A stretch of 46,778 bases of DNA from Nemertoderma westbladi (lineage: Eukaryota; Xenacoelomorpha; Nemertodermatida; Nemertodermatidae). The notes under the pieces are model-generated. The model was given only the letters and a program-made list of their open reading frames with translations. It searched no databases and was not told the origin of the DNA. This document shows positions 32,016-42,905 of the stretch, piece by piece; position 1 is the stretch's first letter; each line of letters opens with the position of its first letter. A program made the translations under genes and the position numbers. Location of the stretch: the NCBI GenBank assembly GCA_032718475.1, contig JAUCBJ010001450.1:1-46778 (forward strand), written 5' to 3'.

Positions 32016-32093
32016 CTGTTTAGAGTATTTACATATATTAGAAACTGTGATTTTTGTATATTTATAAACTTGAATCCCATTTTCTGGGAGCGG
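32016..32093 (+). other. BEL-2 3' end: small hairpin and short purine tract
   Basis: TCCCA/TGGGA (32075-32079 and 32085-32089, loop TTTTC) sits just before GGGAGCGG and the LTR start at 32094. The purine tract is short but is the only candidate for the plus-strand primer. Confidence 0.5.
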
Positions 32094-33264
32094 TGTAAAA
32101 GCTTTTGCGGATATAATCAGTCCCCCTCGCCCGCAAGGTACCGTTATAGGTGTTTTAACGGACATAAAAGTCATTCTTCTATATGTGTGCTTTGGCGGAC
32201 ATGGTAAGGCAAAAAACCCGCAATGCGTCAAATACCCTGGCACAGCTTAGCCTTGATGATTCAGATTACGACATCTAACAGCTGGTTGCTGACATGGAAA
32301 CGGCCATTGGACACATGGTTCTTTGTTTAGCTTAACAGCCAATCAGAGCGATTTTTTCTGTCGATGTGGAGATATTTGGCAGATCGTGCTAGGAGTGTTC
32401 AGTCTTACTGTTTTTGTGATACTGTTGTGTTGTTTCTATCTAGGCCAGGAACACCGGCTCTAGAGTCAATTCGTTTCAGACTTTAGAAGAAACATTAGTA
32501 GGCTTAAATTATAGAGCGTATAACTGTTAGCTCAGTTCAGTCTTACATTATCGGTTCAACATACATTATTATACTGCTATTTACTGTTGTCATATTTTGT
32601 ATCAGTTGGTTGAATATTATTTGGAGAACATCTATAAAGAACCCAAATTTCCCAATTTTCTTGATACACTACAGGTTAGAGAGACGGGTTACATATAGCG
32701 ATTGCGACTTATATTATTGTGGTTTGTAGTGAATTTAATGCTATTTGATAAGCACTACATGAGTCAGTTGCTGTTCTCTTTATATATGATAAAATTCATT
32801 GACGGTCGGCAAATTAGTGAGCAGTATTGTGTGTTACCGGTAGTGTGCATGATTGTGGCTGATAACTAAGCATTTCCTAAAGAATGCGCCTCATACGTGA
32901 ATCATAAGCCTTACCGACTTACCGTTGTGTTTAGTACAAGTCATATCTCTGTTTACCTAGATAGAGCGCCACGTCCTAAAGGAACTGTTAATATTTCCCG
33001 AAAGTGAATAATATTAGTCAGAAATTATTTATTAACGATCAATCGAATAATACAGTAAGCTTACACTGCAATAACAATCTAAGCCCTCAGAATCCAGTCT
33101 CCCGGGTATATCCAGCGGGTGAATGGACGCGCACTAGGCTGGCTTCTGCTAATGTTGTGTTTATTGGTATTAAATATTTGTCAATTTCTAAAGTCTATTT
33201 ATAAACCAAAAGACATATAAATTTTGGCAGGTTAAACTGCTAAAGGTCTTCAAAAGCGCGTACA
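32094..33264 (+). repeat. BEL-2 3' LTR
   Basis: 1171 bp, TGTAAAAGC...GCGCGTACA, with a constant offset of 14599 from the 5' copy throughout and no difference seen. It is followed by AGGGG, the target duplication. Confidence 0.95.
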
Positions 33265-33600
33265 AGGGGAGTCCATGCTGGGCTCTAACTGCTGAGGACA
33301 CCAAATCTCTGGATGGCACATTCACAAGAATGCTACGCCGGGTTCATTGTTTCAAGTACAATGCACACATCTCCAACCAGACACTGGAGTGAATAAGCAT
33401 GGTGGACAGACCATGACTTTCTTGAGACGCTTCTTAAAGGACACTGGCCTTGAAGATGCGGATGATCTAGCAAATGTCATGGGTGATAGGGAGTTGCGGC
33501 GGCGCAATTTTGTAGACAAGCCGGCACAGCATTCTTGAAAATGCAGCTGCAATGCAGCATGCCGATCCTAGTAGTTGACTGGTAAATACAATTTTTTTTT
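33265..33600 (+). mobile_element. 5'-truncated non-LTR retrotransposon 3' end
   Basis: Translated pieces (CWALTAEDTKSLDGTFTRML, then LEDADDLANVMGDRELRRRN) look like the C-terminal region after RT in RTE-like or related elements. The first 90 bases repeat at 35644-35735, downstream of an RT domain. AGACCATAGCAACCAGG occurs both at the left border (17477-17493, before BEL-2) and after the fragment (33602-33618). That is a 17-bp target duplication, so BEL-2 later landed at this fragment's 5' junction. Confidence 0.7.
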
Positions 33601-34250
33601 TAGACCATAGCAACCAGGTGAAAAATGACTTCAAAGTTAGAAACTTTTACAATGTGCAGAGCATCGGCCCTTTCGCTGGTTCCAGCAACTTATAATCGAC
33701 TTCTAGACCGACTATATCGACTATAAGGAGCAATATACAGATATTTTCATTTTCTGTTTTGCATATCAACTGGTCAAATGTGCATAGAACGAGCTAATAA
33801 TGGTCACAGAAACTTCGAACTAATGCCTGCACCCAATTTATTGATAATGTCGAACAATATACACTCATTTTCAAAATAATGTTATTGTTATGTTATATGT
33901 TATTGCTTGTTAATTGTCCAGATTCCAGAAGCCACTACTACTACTATAATTGACCTGCTGCATTGAAGTTGTACATTGAGATGCTGTGCTTATGTAGGCT
34001 TGAAAAATAAAAACTTTTGCCACCACCATGAAATCCACAATTGGCGTGACCAATGCAGCATGAATTATGAATGCTATGCTGGCATATCAACAAAATTGAA
34101 GCTTAGCTCAAGTATCAAGAGGCGGCTATTTTCAAGCTTGTGGAGAAACAGTGAGACACCTGGAATGTTTATTGTACTTGACCTAAATCAGGGTCATCGA
34201 TCAGGGTCATAAATCTAGGTCATTGATCAAGAATATTTGCCACCTCTATG
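33601..34250 (+). repeat. Left inverted-repeat arm of an older element
   Basis: 33661-33893 is the imperfect reverse complement of 35755-35980 (shared GGCCCTTTCGCTGGTTCCAGC and GAACTAATGCCTGCACC). With the outer pieces at 17010-17480 and 36063-36178, this gives long terminal inverted repeats of a DNA-transposon-like element. 33900-34250 has no recognisable coding. Confidence 0.6.
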
Positions 34251-35735
34251 CAGCATAATGCTACTTAGACCCTCTTACTAAGGGCAAATCTGGTCCTGTA
34301 ACTAGGACCCCCTTCGTTCTGGGATAGGAACGCCTTTGGCCCTGGATTAAGGACCCATACACTCGGCTGCACGGGTATATGGCCTGGCCAGGCCGATGGT
34401 GATCTACCAATGGCTGGTCAGGAGTAGAGTGTTCTCATGTCCAATTGAGTGCACTTAACTGCGACCTGCACCTGGCAGCAGGGGCACAGGGCATGGCCTA
34501 GCAGATGAGTTGCACAGCCAATGGTGGTTCATGTGCATCAGAGTAGGTATGGGTAATGCGCCCAATTTCTGACTCCACTGCGACACCAACCCTGTGGAAT
34601 GGCAAACCAGGGTGTGGTATTTGTCCCAAGAGCTGACTCGACAAAAAAGCACCTCCAACCCCCACTATGGATTACATTAGTAATGCGGAGGTCCGGCCAC
34701 TAGAGGCCAGTTGAACTACCAGACACAATAGGCCTCACAGGCATCAGGTATCTCCTGACCGGCTGCCTGTCTCATCCCCTACTGGAGAGAGAGCTGCAAA
34801 CAATTTTGTGTGTCCCTTTATTGATGACCTTTCTGGTCCAAACCCTGGGTCACCAGGGAGGCCAGATTGTGAGGGGGAGAGGCATTCTGGAGTTTGAGGC
34901 TACTCTCATGTTCTGGAAGACTTTCTAAGAAGTCTCCTGTGGTTCTGATTGTGTGCTATTCTCCAACTAGTTTTGCCACAGTAGAGGAGGTGAAAAATTT
35001 CTGATGAAATTCCTGATGAAATTACTGCAGCAATCAGATCAGTATACGATGGTTCGACAACATTTGTGTCTACTGTTGACGGTGACACAGAACCATTTGA
35101 AGTGTTATGGGGCGTCCTCCAGGGAGACACACTTGCACCATTCTTGTTCATAATTGTGGTTGACTATGTTCTACGCATGTCCTTAGATCATCATAATGAT
35201 GACGGGGTGATGATAACTCCACCTATTGGCTCCAGAAGTCGAGGAAATCCAGCCAAGTACCTAACTGATCTATACTTTGTTGATGACTTAGGAGTATTCT
35301 CAGCATCACTAGAGGGAGCCCAACGGCTCCTCAGCTCATTGGAAAATGCAGCTTCTAGTGTTGGCCTTTTTGTTATCTCCAAGAAGACCACAATTTTGAC
35401 AGTTAACCTTGAAAGTCCTCAGCAAATGTCTGATCGTATGAGCATAAGCTCGAAGGATGGTATGATTTTAGTATGAGGTCGATTTTTGTTACCTGGAATC
35501 ATCGATCCGGAAGTCGGGTGAGGACCTTCGAATACTTAAGGGGAAGGCATGGGCAGCATTGAATGTTGAATGGGCTTTCCAGGATTTGGAAGTCACACAG
35601 AATACATCGGAAACTGTAGTAGTACCAGTATTCCGCTAAGGGTGCCCGTGCTGGGCTCTAACTGCGGAGGACGCCAAATCTCAGGATGGCACATTTACAA
35701 GTATGATACGTTAGGTTCACTATGTCAAGTATAAT
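34251..35735 (+). mobile_element. Internally deleted non-LTR retrotransposon with RT domain
   Basis: 34251-34950 resembles the GC-richer 5' part of a non-LTR element, with no intact frame. From about 35013 the frame reads IPDEITAAIRSVYDGSTTFV, continuing into 35066-35476 with GVLQGDTLAPFLFIIVVDYV and a YFVDD box in place of the usual (F/Y)ADD. This is an RT core with one altered position. After a stop at 35474-35476 the protein continues in other frames (DLRILKGKAWAALN, then WALTAEDAKSQDGTF). It is disabled by stops and by loss of the endonuclease region. It belongs to the same family as 33265-33600. Confidence 0.75.
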
Positions 35736-36178
35736 AAACAAAACACATAAACACAACATTATTTTAAAAATGAGTGTATATTGTTCCACATTATCAATAT
35801 ATTAGGTGCAGGCATTAGTTCGAAGTTTCAGTGTCCATTATTAGCTCGTTGCTATGCATATTTGACCAGTTGTTATGCAAATTGAACATGAAATTATCTG
35901 TATAGTCGGTATCTGTATAGTCGACATAGTCGGTCTAGAAGTCGATTACAAGTTGCTGGAACCAGCGAAAGGGCCGTTGCAAATATTATTCACCAGTAAA
36001 TTAGTTACATCTGATACACCGATCAGCTGTAGCCAACTGCTTCAAAAAAACCAACAATTGTTTAGATCGGAATTTGTGGGCAAAAACCTAAATTAATGAC
36101 GTATCTCGCTTAGACTAATAGGCCGCAACGCTGCAAAGTAGTACCTGAACGCTGTTAAGTTGACATAATGTAGCAAAA
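35736..36178 (-). repeat. Right inverted-repeat arm of the older element
   Basis: Reverse complement of 33661-33893 (35755-35980) and of 17398-17490 plus 17010-17040 (36063-36178). The outer edge is near 36178, where CTACATTATGTCAAC homology ends. Confidence 0.55.
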
Positions 36179-37921
36179 TAGTATACTTTTTTAGCCACCA
36201 CTTAAATAATTATTGATGGTTTTTAATTGAAAATGTTTTGCAACATGGTAGGTGTAACATTTAAAATAAATTTTGTTCTAGATCAAATATTTGTTGGTCT
36301 ACATTATACAGTAACATCTTTAAAAATATTTACACTGTAGTACAACATTTAACCAAAATTAGCTAGTATAGAAAATTTTGAGGGGGGTGTGCCTTGATCA
36401 CAGTTAATCAAGGCCATCGTAATACAAGGCCTGCTCACCCCCCCCCCCCCCCCCCTCGATCAGCTGATCAAAGAAATCATACAATAAAATTATAATATTA
36501 CATAAATTGCTAGCCAGAGAATGCGTGTAAGAAGTGTACAGTATTTTCAATGCACAACAATGGTAATTACACAAGAGTCGAAACACTATAAAGAAATTAT
36601 TTTTTAATTTGATAATTTTTTAATTTGGTTTAAACTATTGTGCAATAACATAATGCTGTCTAATAGTTTGTGGAAATTTGATGTCACAAATTACCATGTA
36701 ATATTAAAAAAGTGAACAGTTCCGGCCGTGCCGTGCCAACATTTTCGTTGTTTTTTTCAACAAATTTTCATGCTTTTTTGTCAGTTTTTTTTCTTGATAA
36801 ATGTTCTAGAACGTACATTGACTGTGCGGCATTACTATGTTATGGGTACCCACTTTTTAACCAATTTTTTTTATATGAAAATGATCATGAGGTTTTATGT
36901 TCTAGAACAAATATTTAACCTTCTCCCAATAAGATGGTAGCTAGTAATTTTGATTTTGTGTTAGCTAGTACTTTTCATTAGGTAGTGAAAAAAAATATAA
37001 TTGAAAAATTGAAAAAAAAATTTGACCAACTTTTTTCCTGTTAAAATGGCTTTTATTATGAGGTTTTTTGTTCTAGAACAAATATTTGACCTTCTGACAG
37101 TAAGATGGTAGCTAGTACTTTTGATTTTGTGTTAGCTAGTACTATTTATTAGCTAGTAAAAAAATTTAAGATATAATTTAATTCTCAATTATATATTTGT
37201 CTGGAATAATTTATGAGTCTCATGGTAGGTAGTAGGGCCTAATTTTATTTGATAGTCACATTATAAGTAGCTAGTAATTATTAACTACCTGTAGCTAGTT
37301 TTTTATACAAATTTTTATACAATATTTTTTACAATATTTTTTTTACTATTCAGAAATGTAAATTATATACATTTTTATTATACTCAGTCTGAACACTACC
37401 TTTGCTTATCGTGTTTAATGATATTATTTTCTTGATCTTTTCCAGAGGATCCAAAAAATATTCTAGATTTATTTATCTTTTTATTAGTTATTTCGAGAAT
37501 AATATTGGTGATATTTAAATTGTCTAAATAAAAGGGTTTGTAATTTTAAGATCATTAGAAACACTAAAACTTTAAACTTTAAAAACACTAGCTACCATAA
37601 TAATAAATATTAGCTACCCTCTCACCGAAGGTGAAATGTATGTTCTAGAACACAAAACATCATGATAATATCCATCAACATGTTCAAAAATTGATCAAAA
37701 ATTAGGTACCAAAAATTTGGTTTTGTAATTTTAAAAACAGTACCTACTTAAAAATAACACGAGCTACCGTAAAAAAAACACTAGCTAACGTCTCACAGAA
37801 GTTGTCATTTATGTTCTGAAACAAAAAACCTCATGATAATAGCCATTAACATGGTCAAATAAATGGTCAAAAAGTGGGTACCCATAACATAGTAGTGCCG
37901 ACTGTTCTAGAACTTTGAAAA

Positions 37922-38233
37922 TGTTAGCGGATCCAATTCGCTGCACCACCCAGCGGAGAATGGGGAAATCGTGATTTACGAATCACGATTGGATATGCAA
38001 TATTGCGTTTGAGTGTAGAAGTCAAATGGTTTTTAACCGTCGCCGTTGTTACTGCTATTATTGTACTATACTGATTGTGCTGTTAATTATACTCATATAT
38101 CTGACATTATCAATAAGCATAAACTATAAACTCAGTTATTATATCGGCCTTCGGCCTTTCAGTCCCTTTAACAGTCTTTCAGTAACCAAGTGGACGTGGC
38201 GACGCGTATACCCCATACTCGGATCCCGTCACA
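37922..38233 (+). repeat. Solo LTR of the BEL-1 LTR type, 312 bp
   Basis: TGTTAGC...GGATCCCGTCACA, the same ends as the BEL-1 LTR, flanked by the 5-bp duplication GAAAA (37917-37921 and 38234-38238). It contains a perfect stem AATCGTGATT/AATCACGATT (about 37968-37991). It is much shorter than the 511-bp BEL-1 LTR, so it belongs to a related family, not a copy of it. It inserted into the palindrome-rich repeat. Confidence 0.85.
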
Positions 38234-38680
38234 GAAAAAAGTTATAGAACATTTTAATGATGAATTTTCGATAATTATAAATCGTTAAATTTTATTATTT
38301 TTTTTGGCTATTTTGCCTTTTTTTCTATTGATAAGAGTTCTTGAACATTTATTAAAAATCTCCTAGAACATGTACCAAATGTTCTAGAACAATTTTATTT
38401 ACAATTTTCAATATAAAAATTTTAGAATATTTGGTTCTTTTAAAAAAAATTATTAAAATGATTGTTTAATTAAAAAAAAAAATGGAATACAGAACAACTA
38501 ACCATAGCAATAGCACTCTAGAACATTTTTTAAAATGTTAGCTAGGGCTAGTATTGAATACGTACAGTAGGCCTACACTATAATGGCATCAATAGTCAAT
38601 CGTCGACATCTATCGAGATCTATTTTTACTAGCTATAATTATAAATTCTTACTTGAGTACATAAACTTACTAAATATATG
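38234..38680. other. AT-rich palindrome repeat continuation
   Basis: Continues the palindrome-bearing repeat (GTTCTAGAAC at 38381-38390). No gene seen. Confidence 0.5.
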
Positions 38681-38684
38681 TTAA

Positions 38685-40289
38685 CCCTGTTAGTACCGGG
38701 CTATAAAATGTTGTACAAATCAATGTACAACAGTGTGTGGGGGGGGGGGGGGGGTCATATTGCCCCCCCCCCCCATCTAAATTCTACAAATCTTTACGAA
38801 AACGTATGATTTTTTGTTTGTACGTAGGTATTACTAGTCTAGATCCGACTGAAAAAAAAAAATTTCGAAAAAATGTACTGGGGTGGTTGGTTATATTGCA
38901 GCACCAAAATTACAAGTAATGCATAATTTTCACAAAATTTGAAAGTTACATTTTTCGGCTAATTATTTTTCAATGCAGCTTTTCTGGGGCGCAAAATACA
39001 TTGGAAAATATTTAAAAATGATATGATTACTATAAATATGGCTGTTTAGTCCTCTCTGCGTAGGAAAAAAAAACGAAAAAAACAAGTAACCCGCACTTTT
39101 CAGTTGGAACACAAAATTTTTAATTCACTTATACGATGCTATAAATTCACATTTTCAGGTTTTCTAGGGCGCTGATTCTAATGGAATACATTTCTAATGT
39201 GCCAGATCATTGCTACTTGTATTTTTCGGCGTAATTTGGAAAATTTTGGTGCTAGCACTAAATTTCGTACCCATCACCAAAAAGTACAAGTTTGCGATGT
39301 CCAGTGTTGTTTTTATTGATTCCATCGGATTCAGGACCCTCATAAACCCGTATAACCTAAGAAACAAGATGGTACTATCTACTGATCCATTTGCTTATTT
39401 TCCAAAATTTGGTGTTGGCACAACAATTTTCACCCACCAGCGAAAAATACAAGTTTGAAAACGCTTATGAAATTTTTACTGATTCCATTGAATTCAGAAC
39501 CCTCACAAACCCGTATAACGCAAGAAACAAGATGACACAATCAATTGATATATTTGATGGTTTTCAAAATTTGGTGCAATCACCAGATTTTGCTCCCACT
39601 TCCGAAAAATACAAGTTTGAGATGTCTAGTTAGATAATTATATATTCCATTGAATTCAGAACAGCCATTAACCTCTAAAACGCAAGAAATAAATTTCACA
39701 AGCAATTTTATCTATTGTATGGATTTTCAAAATTTCGTGCTAGCACCAAAATTTGCACACAGCACCGAAAATTACAAGTTTTATACGCTTGGTGCAACTC
39801 GTGTATATTCCAGCGAAACCAGAACCAAAAATCCCCAATTGCGTAAAAAACAAGTTTCAAACAATCAATTAACAAAATTTACATATTTCAAAATTTGGTG
39901 CTGGCACCAAAATTTGGCACCCGCCGAAAAAAACAAGTTTGAAATTTCTAAATCAATTTATATGAATTCCATCCAATTGCTAACACCAAAAAACCGGTGT
40001 AAATAAAAAATAGAGATGTTACAATTCATATTTAATGAAATGTAATTTTCAAAAAATGTCTCAAAAAAAGTGCCAAAAGTAGGGTTAAAAATGGTGCTAT
40101 AACTCGAAAACTACGCAATATTTTTGGAAACGGTTTTCGCTTCTAGAAAAACAATAGATTTTTAGGAAAAGTCATAAAATTTTAGATTCCCAACTGCGTT
40201 TGTTTCAGAATTATAATAAAAAACCACGGGGTGGGGGTGGGGGGGGGGGGGGGGGTCATATTGGCCCCCCCCCCCCGGGTTTAATAGGG
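38685..40289. mobile_element. Non-autonomous piggyBac-like element, 1605 bp
   Basis: Flanked by TTAA on both sides (38681-38684 and 40290-40293). Ends CCCTGTTAGTACCGGG and, inverted, CCCTATTAAACCCGGG, 12 of 16 identical; TTAA plus CCCT/AGGG ends is the piggyBac superfamily signature. No transposase. Near each end lies a G-run, TCATATTG and a C-run (38737-38774 and about 40231-40275). Inside are tandem 162-bp repeats. Confidence 0.6.
39180..40000 (+). repeat. Tandem 162-bp repeats
   Basis: TACAAGTTT recurs at 39285, 39448, 39610, 39773 and, as AACAAGTTT, at 39932. The spacings are 163, 162, 163 and 159. Units share GATTCCAT..AATTCAGAACCCTC and AAATTTGGTGCTAGCACCAAAATTT-type palindromic blocks. 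At least one inverted copy lies at about 38940-39234. Short frames through the repeats (82, 80 and 118 codons) reflect a period close to 54 codons; I do not think they are genes. Confidence 0.75.
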
Positions 40290-40293
40290 TTAA

Positions 40294-41892
40294 TTATACA
40301 AAAAAAGTATTAAAAAAAAATATATATAAATTTTTAAAAATGTTCTAGAACAACTAGAACACTATTTAACAAAAAAATAATTCGAAATATCCTAGAATAC
40401 TTCACACTAACAACACATTAATTGTATTAGCTAGTAAACTTATACACAGTTTAAAGCAAAATGAAAATGTTGGCACGGGCTGAACTATAGCCAAAAAAAT
40501 AATGAAATTATTTGTTCGGACCACGAACTGCATCAGCCAAATTAGATTAAGTTTTGATTGTTATTAGGCAGGGTGGGGGGACTTGATGCCAATCCCATCA
40601 ACGCCATGTTACAGTGGCACGTTATTCTCACCAAAACAATTAAAATATAACAAGCTATAATAATGTTGCGGACACATGATAATAATTCACTTTACTACGC
40701 TTATCTCCTAGTGGTATCACTTCCGTACATGTACACCAAATCTGGATTTTTTTAATGTATATTTTTTATGTGTTTTTGGTTTTAATTAGTGTTCTAGAAC
40801 ATAGTTGGACCTTCACACAATATTATGGTAGCCATTAAATATTTTTATGGTAGCTAGTATTCTGTGAAAATATCGCAAATAATAATTGTAGAATCATATA
40901 TTTGGTATTTTCATTTCTCTAAACTAACAAAAATCAAAGATCCTTCAGGGCCACTTAGCTGAGTACAGGTGGCGTTTGACAACGAGATGAAGTTCACTAC
41001 ACTACTTGGCACGAGTGTAGCCCGTGTCACCATTATTCTGCCTTTTTTATTGTTGTTTTATAGCCGTTTTTGGTTATTGATTTATGTTCTGGGACATATT
41101 GTGGACTCATTGATAAATATTTGTGGTAGCTAGTGTTTTTGATGTTAGCTAGTGTTTTTTTTTCATTATAGCTATTTTAAAAAATGTTGTTGAAATCACG
41201 GGTACTAGTGTGTTTTGTGCACCCCCCCCCCTCCCATTTTTTATACCTCATAGTATTTGTTACTTTTTTTAAAAAATGTTCGGAACATATTGTCTATTCT
41301 TTATTTTATTAATTTTGTTCTAGAACGAACAATTGTTGTTCTAGAACAAAATTAATTAATTAGGTATTTTTGAAGTTTTCAATGCTAGTTTTTTTATTTT
41401 ATTTTTTTTTAATGTTCTAGGACATTTCGTCTATTTATTTTTGTAAAAAGTAATGTCTATAACAAATATTTTTTGTTCTTGAACATTAAATTTAAACTAA
41501 ATAATAATACTAAATACTAAATAAATTTAAACTAAATATAAATTGAACATTTTTGTGGTGTTTTTTAGACTAGAGTTCCGTATGCAGTCGCACTCTGAAT
41601 ATACAATACTCGACTAGAGTTTGATATCAGAAATTTGCATAGTTAAAATCAGATTTCCGATCTACTGTGGGGCGACCACGCAGTCAGGGCGAGCCTAAGC
41701 GCACAATTATAATAGGGCAAAATTTCATGTCCGTCTGTCTGTCTGTCTGCCTGTTCGTCTGTAATGAAAAATTCATTCGTAAATAACTTTTGAAGATTTT
41801 AACAATTTTCAACCGAATTTTGTATGTGCATAGATTAAAACTAGATTAAATATTCCAATATTTTTGAAAGTTACTGGCAAATTCCTCTCGAA
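40294..41892. other. AT-rich stretch with palindromes and a GTCT microsatellite
   Basis: Holds four GTTCTAGAAC sites, a C-run (41221-41232) and a (GTCT)n tract at 41731-41760. No coding region recognised. Confidence 0.5.
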
Positions 41893-42223
41893 CTTTTGAC
41901 TCAATATCATATCGAACTTGTTTCGAACATGCTCAAGTTCGCGTCCCATGAACGTGTACTGTACATCTATCCTAATTAAGCTTAATACTAATACCCAATA
42001 AAGAAGAATGACAGGGCATTACGGTGCTTTGTGTCAGTTTTGTTTGAGGCTTGGAATTTCGCTTAACACCCCTTTAATTACTCCTAAATATTCCACCTAT
42101 CTTTGCCATTTTTTATTTAAAAACAAAGGGTTAAGCTTAATTAGGATAGATGTACAGTACACGTTCATGGGACGCGAACTTGAGCATGTTCGAAACAAGT
42201 TCGATATGATATGGAGTCAAAAG
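41893..42223. repeat. 93-bp near-perfect inverted repeat
   Basis: Arms 41893-41985 and 42131-42223 differ at only one or two places, separated by 145 bases. The structure would fold into a long hairpin and looks recent. An 82-codon frame crossing it (42008-42256) has no features. Confidence 0.85.
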
Positions 42224-42905
42224 GGTATTAGTATGACCTGTGACCCCACTTTTTGATGAAAAAAAATAACTAGTAATTTATGATATACTAGCTACATATG
42301 TTGGTATTATGTTTGCCCCACTCAAGTTCTGCATTCTGGAACATTTTTCTTGTGTTGCTATGGTAACCAAGTGTTGTAAATAATGATTTATTGAAGGTTA
42401 ATCGAATATGTTATTTAATGAATATAACAATGTAAATTGATTAGTTTTTTGTTTTTGAACTGAATTAAACAGATTTCTATAATTCGCTATTGTTTATTAG
42501 TGTTATCAGTTTGCTGAATGGGTCCTCCCTGTTGTAATTTCGCCACCAAAATTCAGCGAGATGATTCTGTAACAGGTTCTTATTGGTTCCTCTCTTCATC
42601 CTCGACTGAATATAATGTTCCAGAAAAACATAACTATGGTTTTTACACGCAAAATTAAGCAATTTTATTGTACATAAATTTTCAAAACTAACATTCTTAA
42701 AACGCCTTTTTTCTCCAAAATGGTAACCATGGCAACTGTCAAATAACATTCTGGAACATCGCAATAGATCGTTCTATCAAGTTAGTTTTTTTCAAAAAGT
42801 CTCCAAAAAAAAGAAAGAAATGAAAGAAAAGTCTCTATCTAAATATACTATCTAGTTAGTTTTTTTCATCAAAAAGTGGGGTCACAGGCCATACTAATAC
42901 CCTTT
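42220..42905. mobile_element. Small element with about 50-bp terminal inverted repeats
   Basis: 42220-42273 (AAAGGGTATTAGTATGACCT...) is the reverse complement of 42851-42905 with few differences. An inner pair, CATTCTGGAACAT near 42338 and its partner near 42748, also lies inside. No transposase and no clear target duplication; MITE-like. Confidence 0.6.

Larger units (their letters stand above)
17495..33264 (+). mobile_element. BEL-2: complete BEL/Pao LTR retrotransposon, 15770 bp
   Basis: Two 1171-bp direct repeats (offset exactly 14599 at both ends) enclose a 2.3-kb leader, gag-pol, a spacer and a downstream zinc-knuckle ORF. The element is flanked by the 5-bp duplication AGGGG (17490-17494 and 33265-33269), which proves insertion as a unit. 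Its length is large for the group because of the leader arrays and the second ORF. The coding frame has one frameshift and five in-frame stops, although the LTRs look identical, so the insertion is young but this copy is defective. Confidence 0.95.

Noticed and set aside
36712-36940. Two overlapping Phe-rich frames of about 70 codons
   Set aside because: They are translations of T-runs inside inverted repeats.
42008-42256. 82-codon frame
   Set aside because: It crosses a 93-bp inverted repeat and has no protein-like composition.
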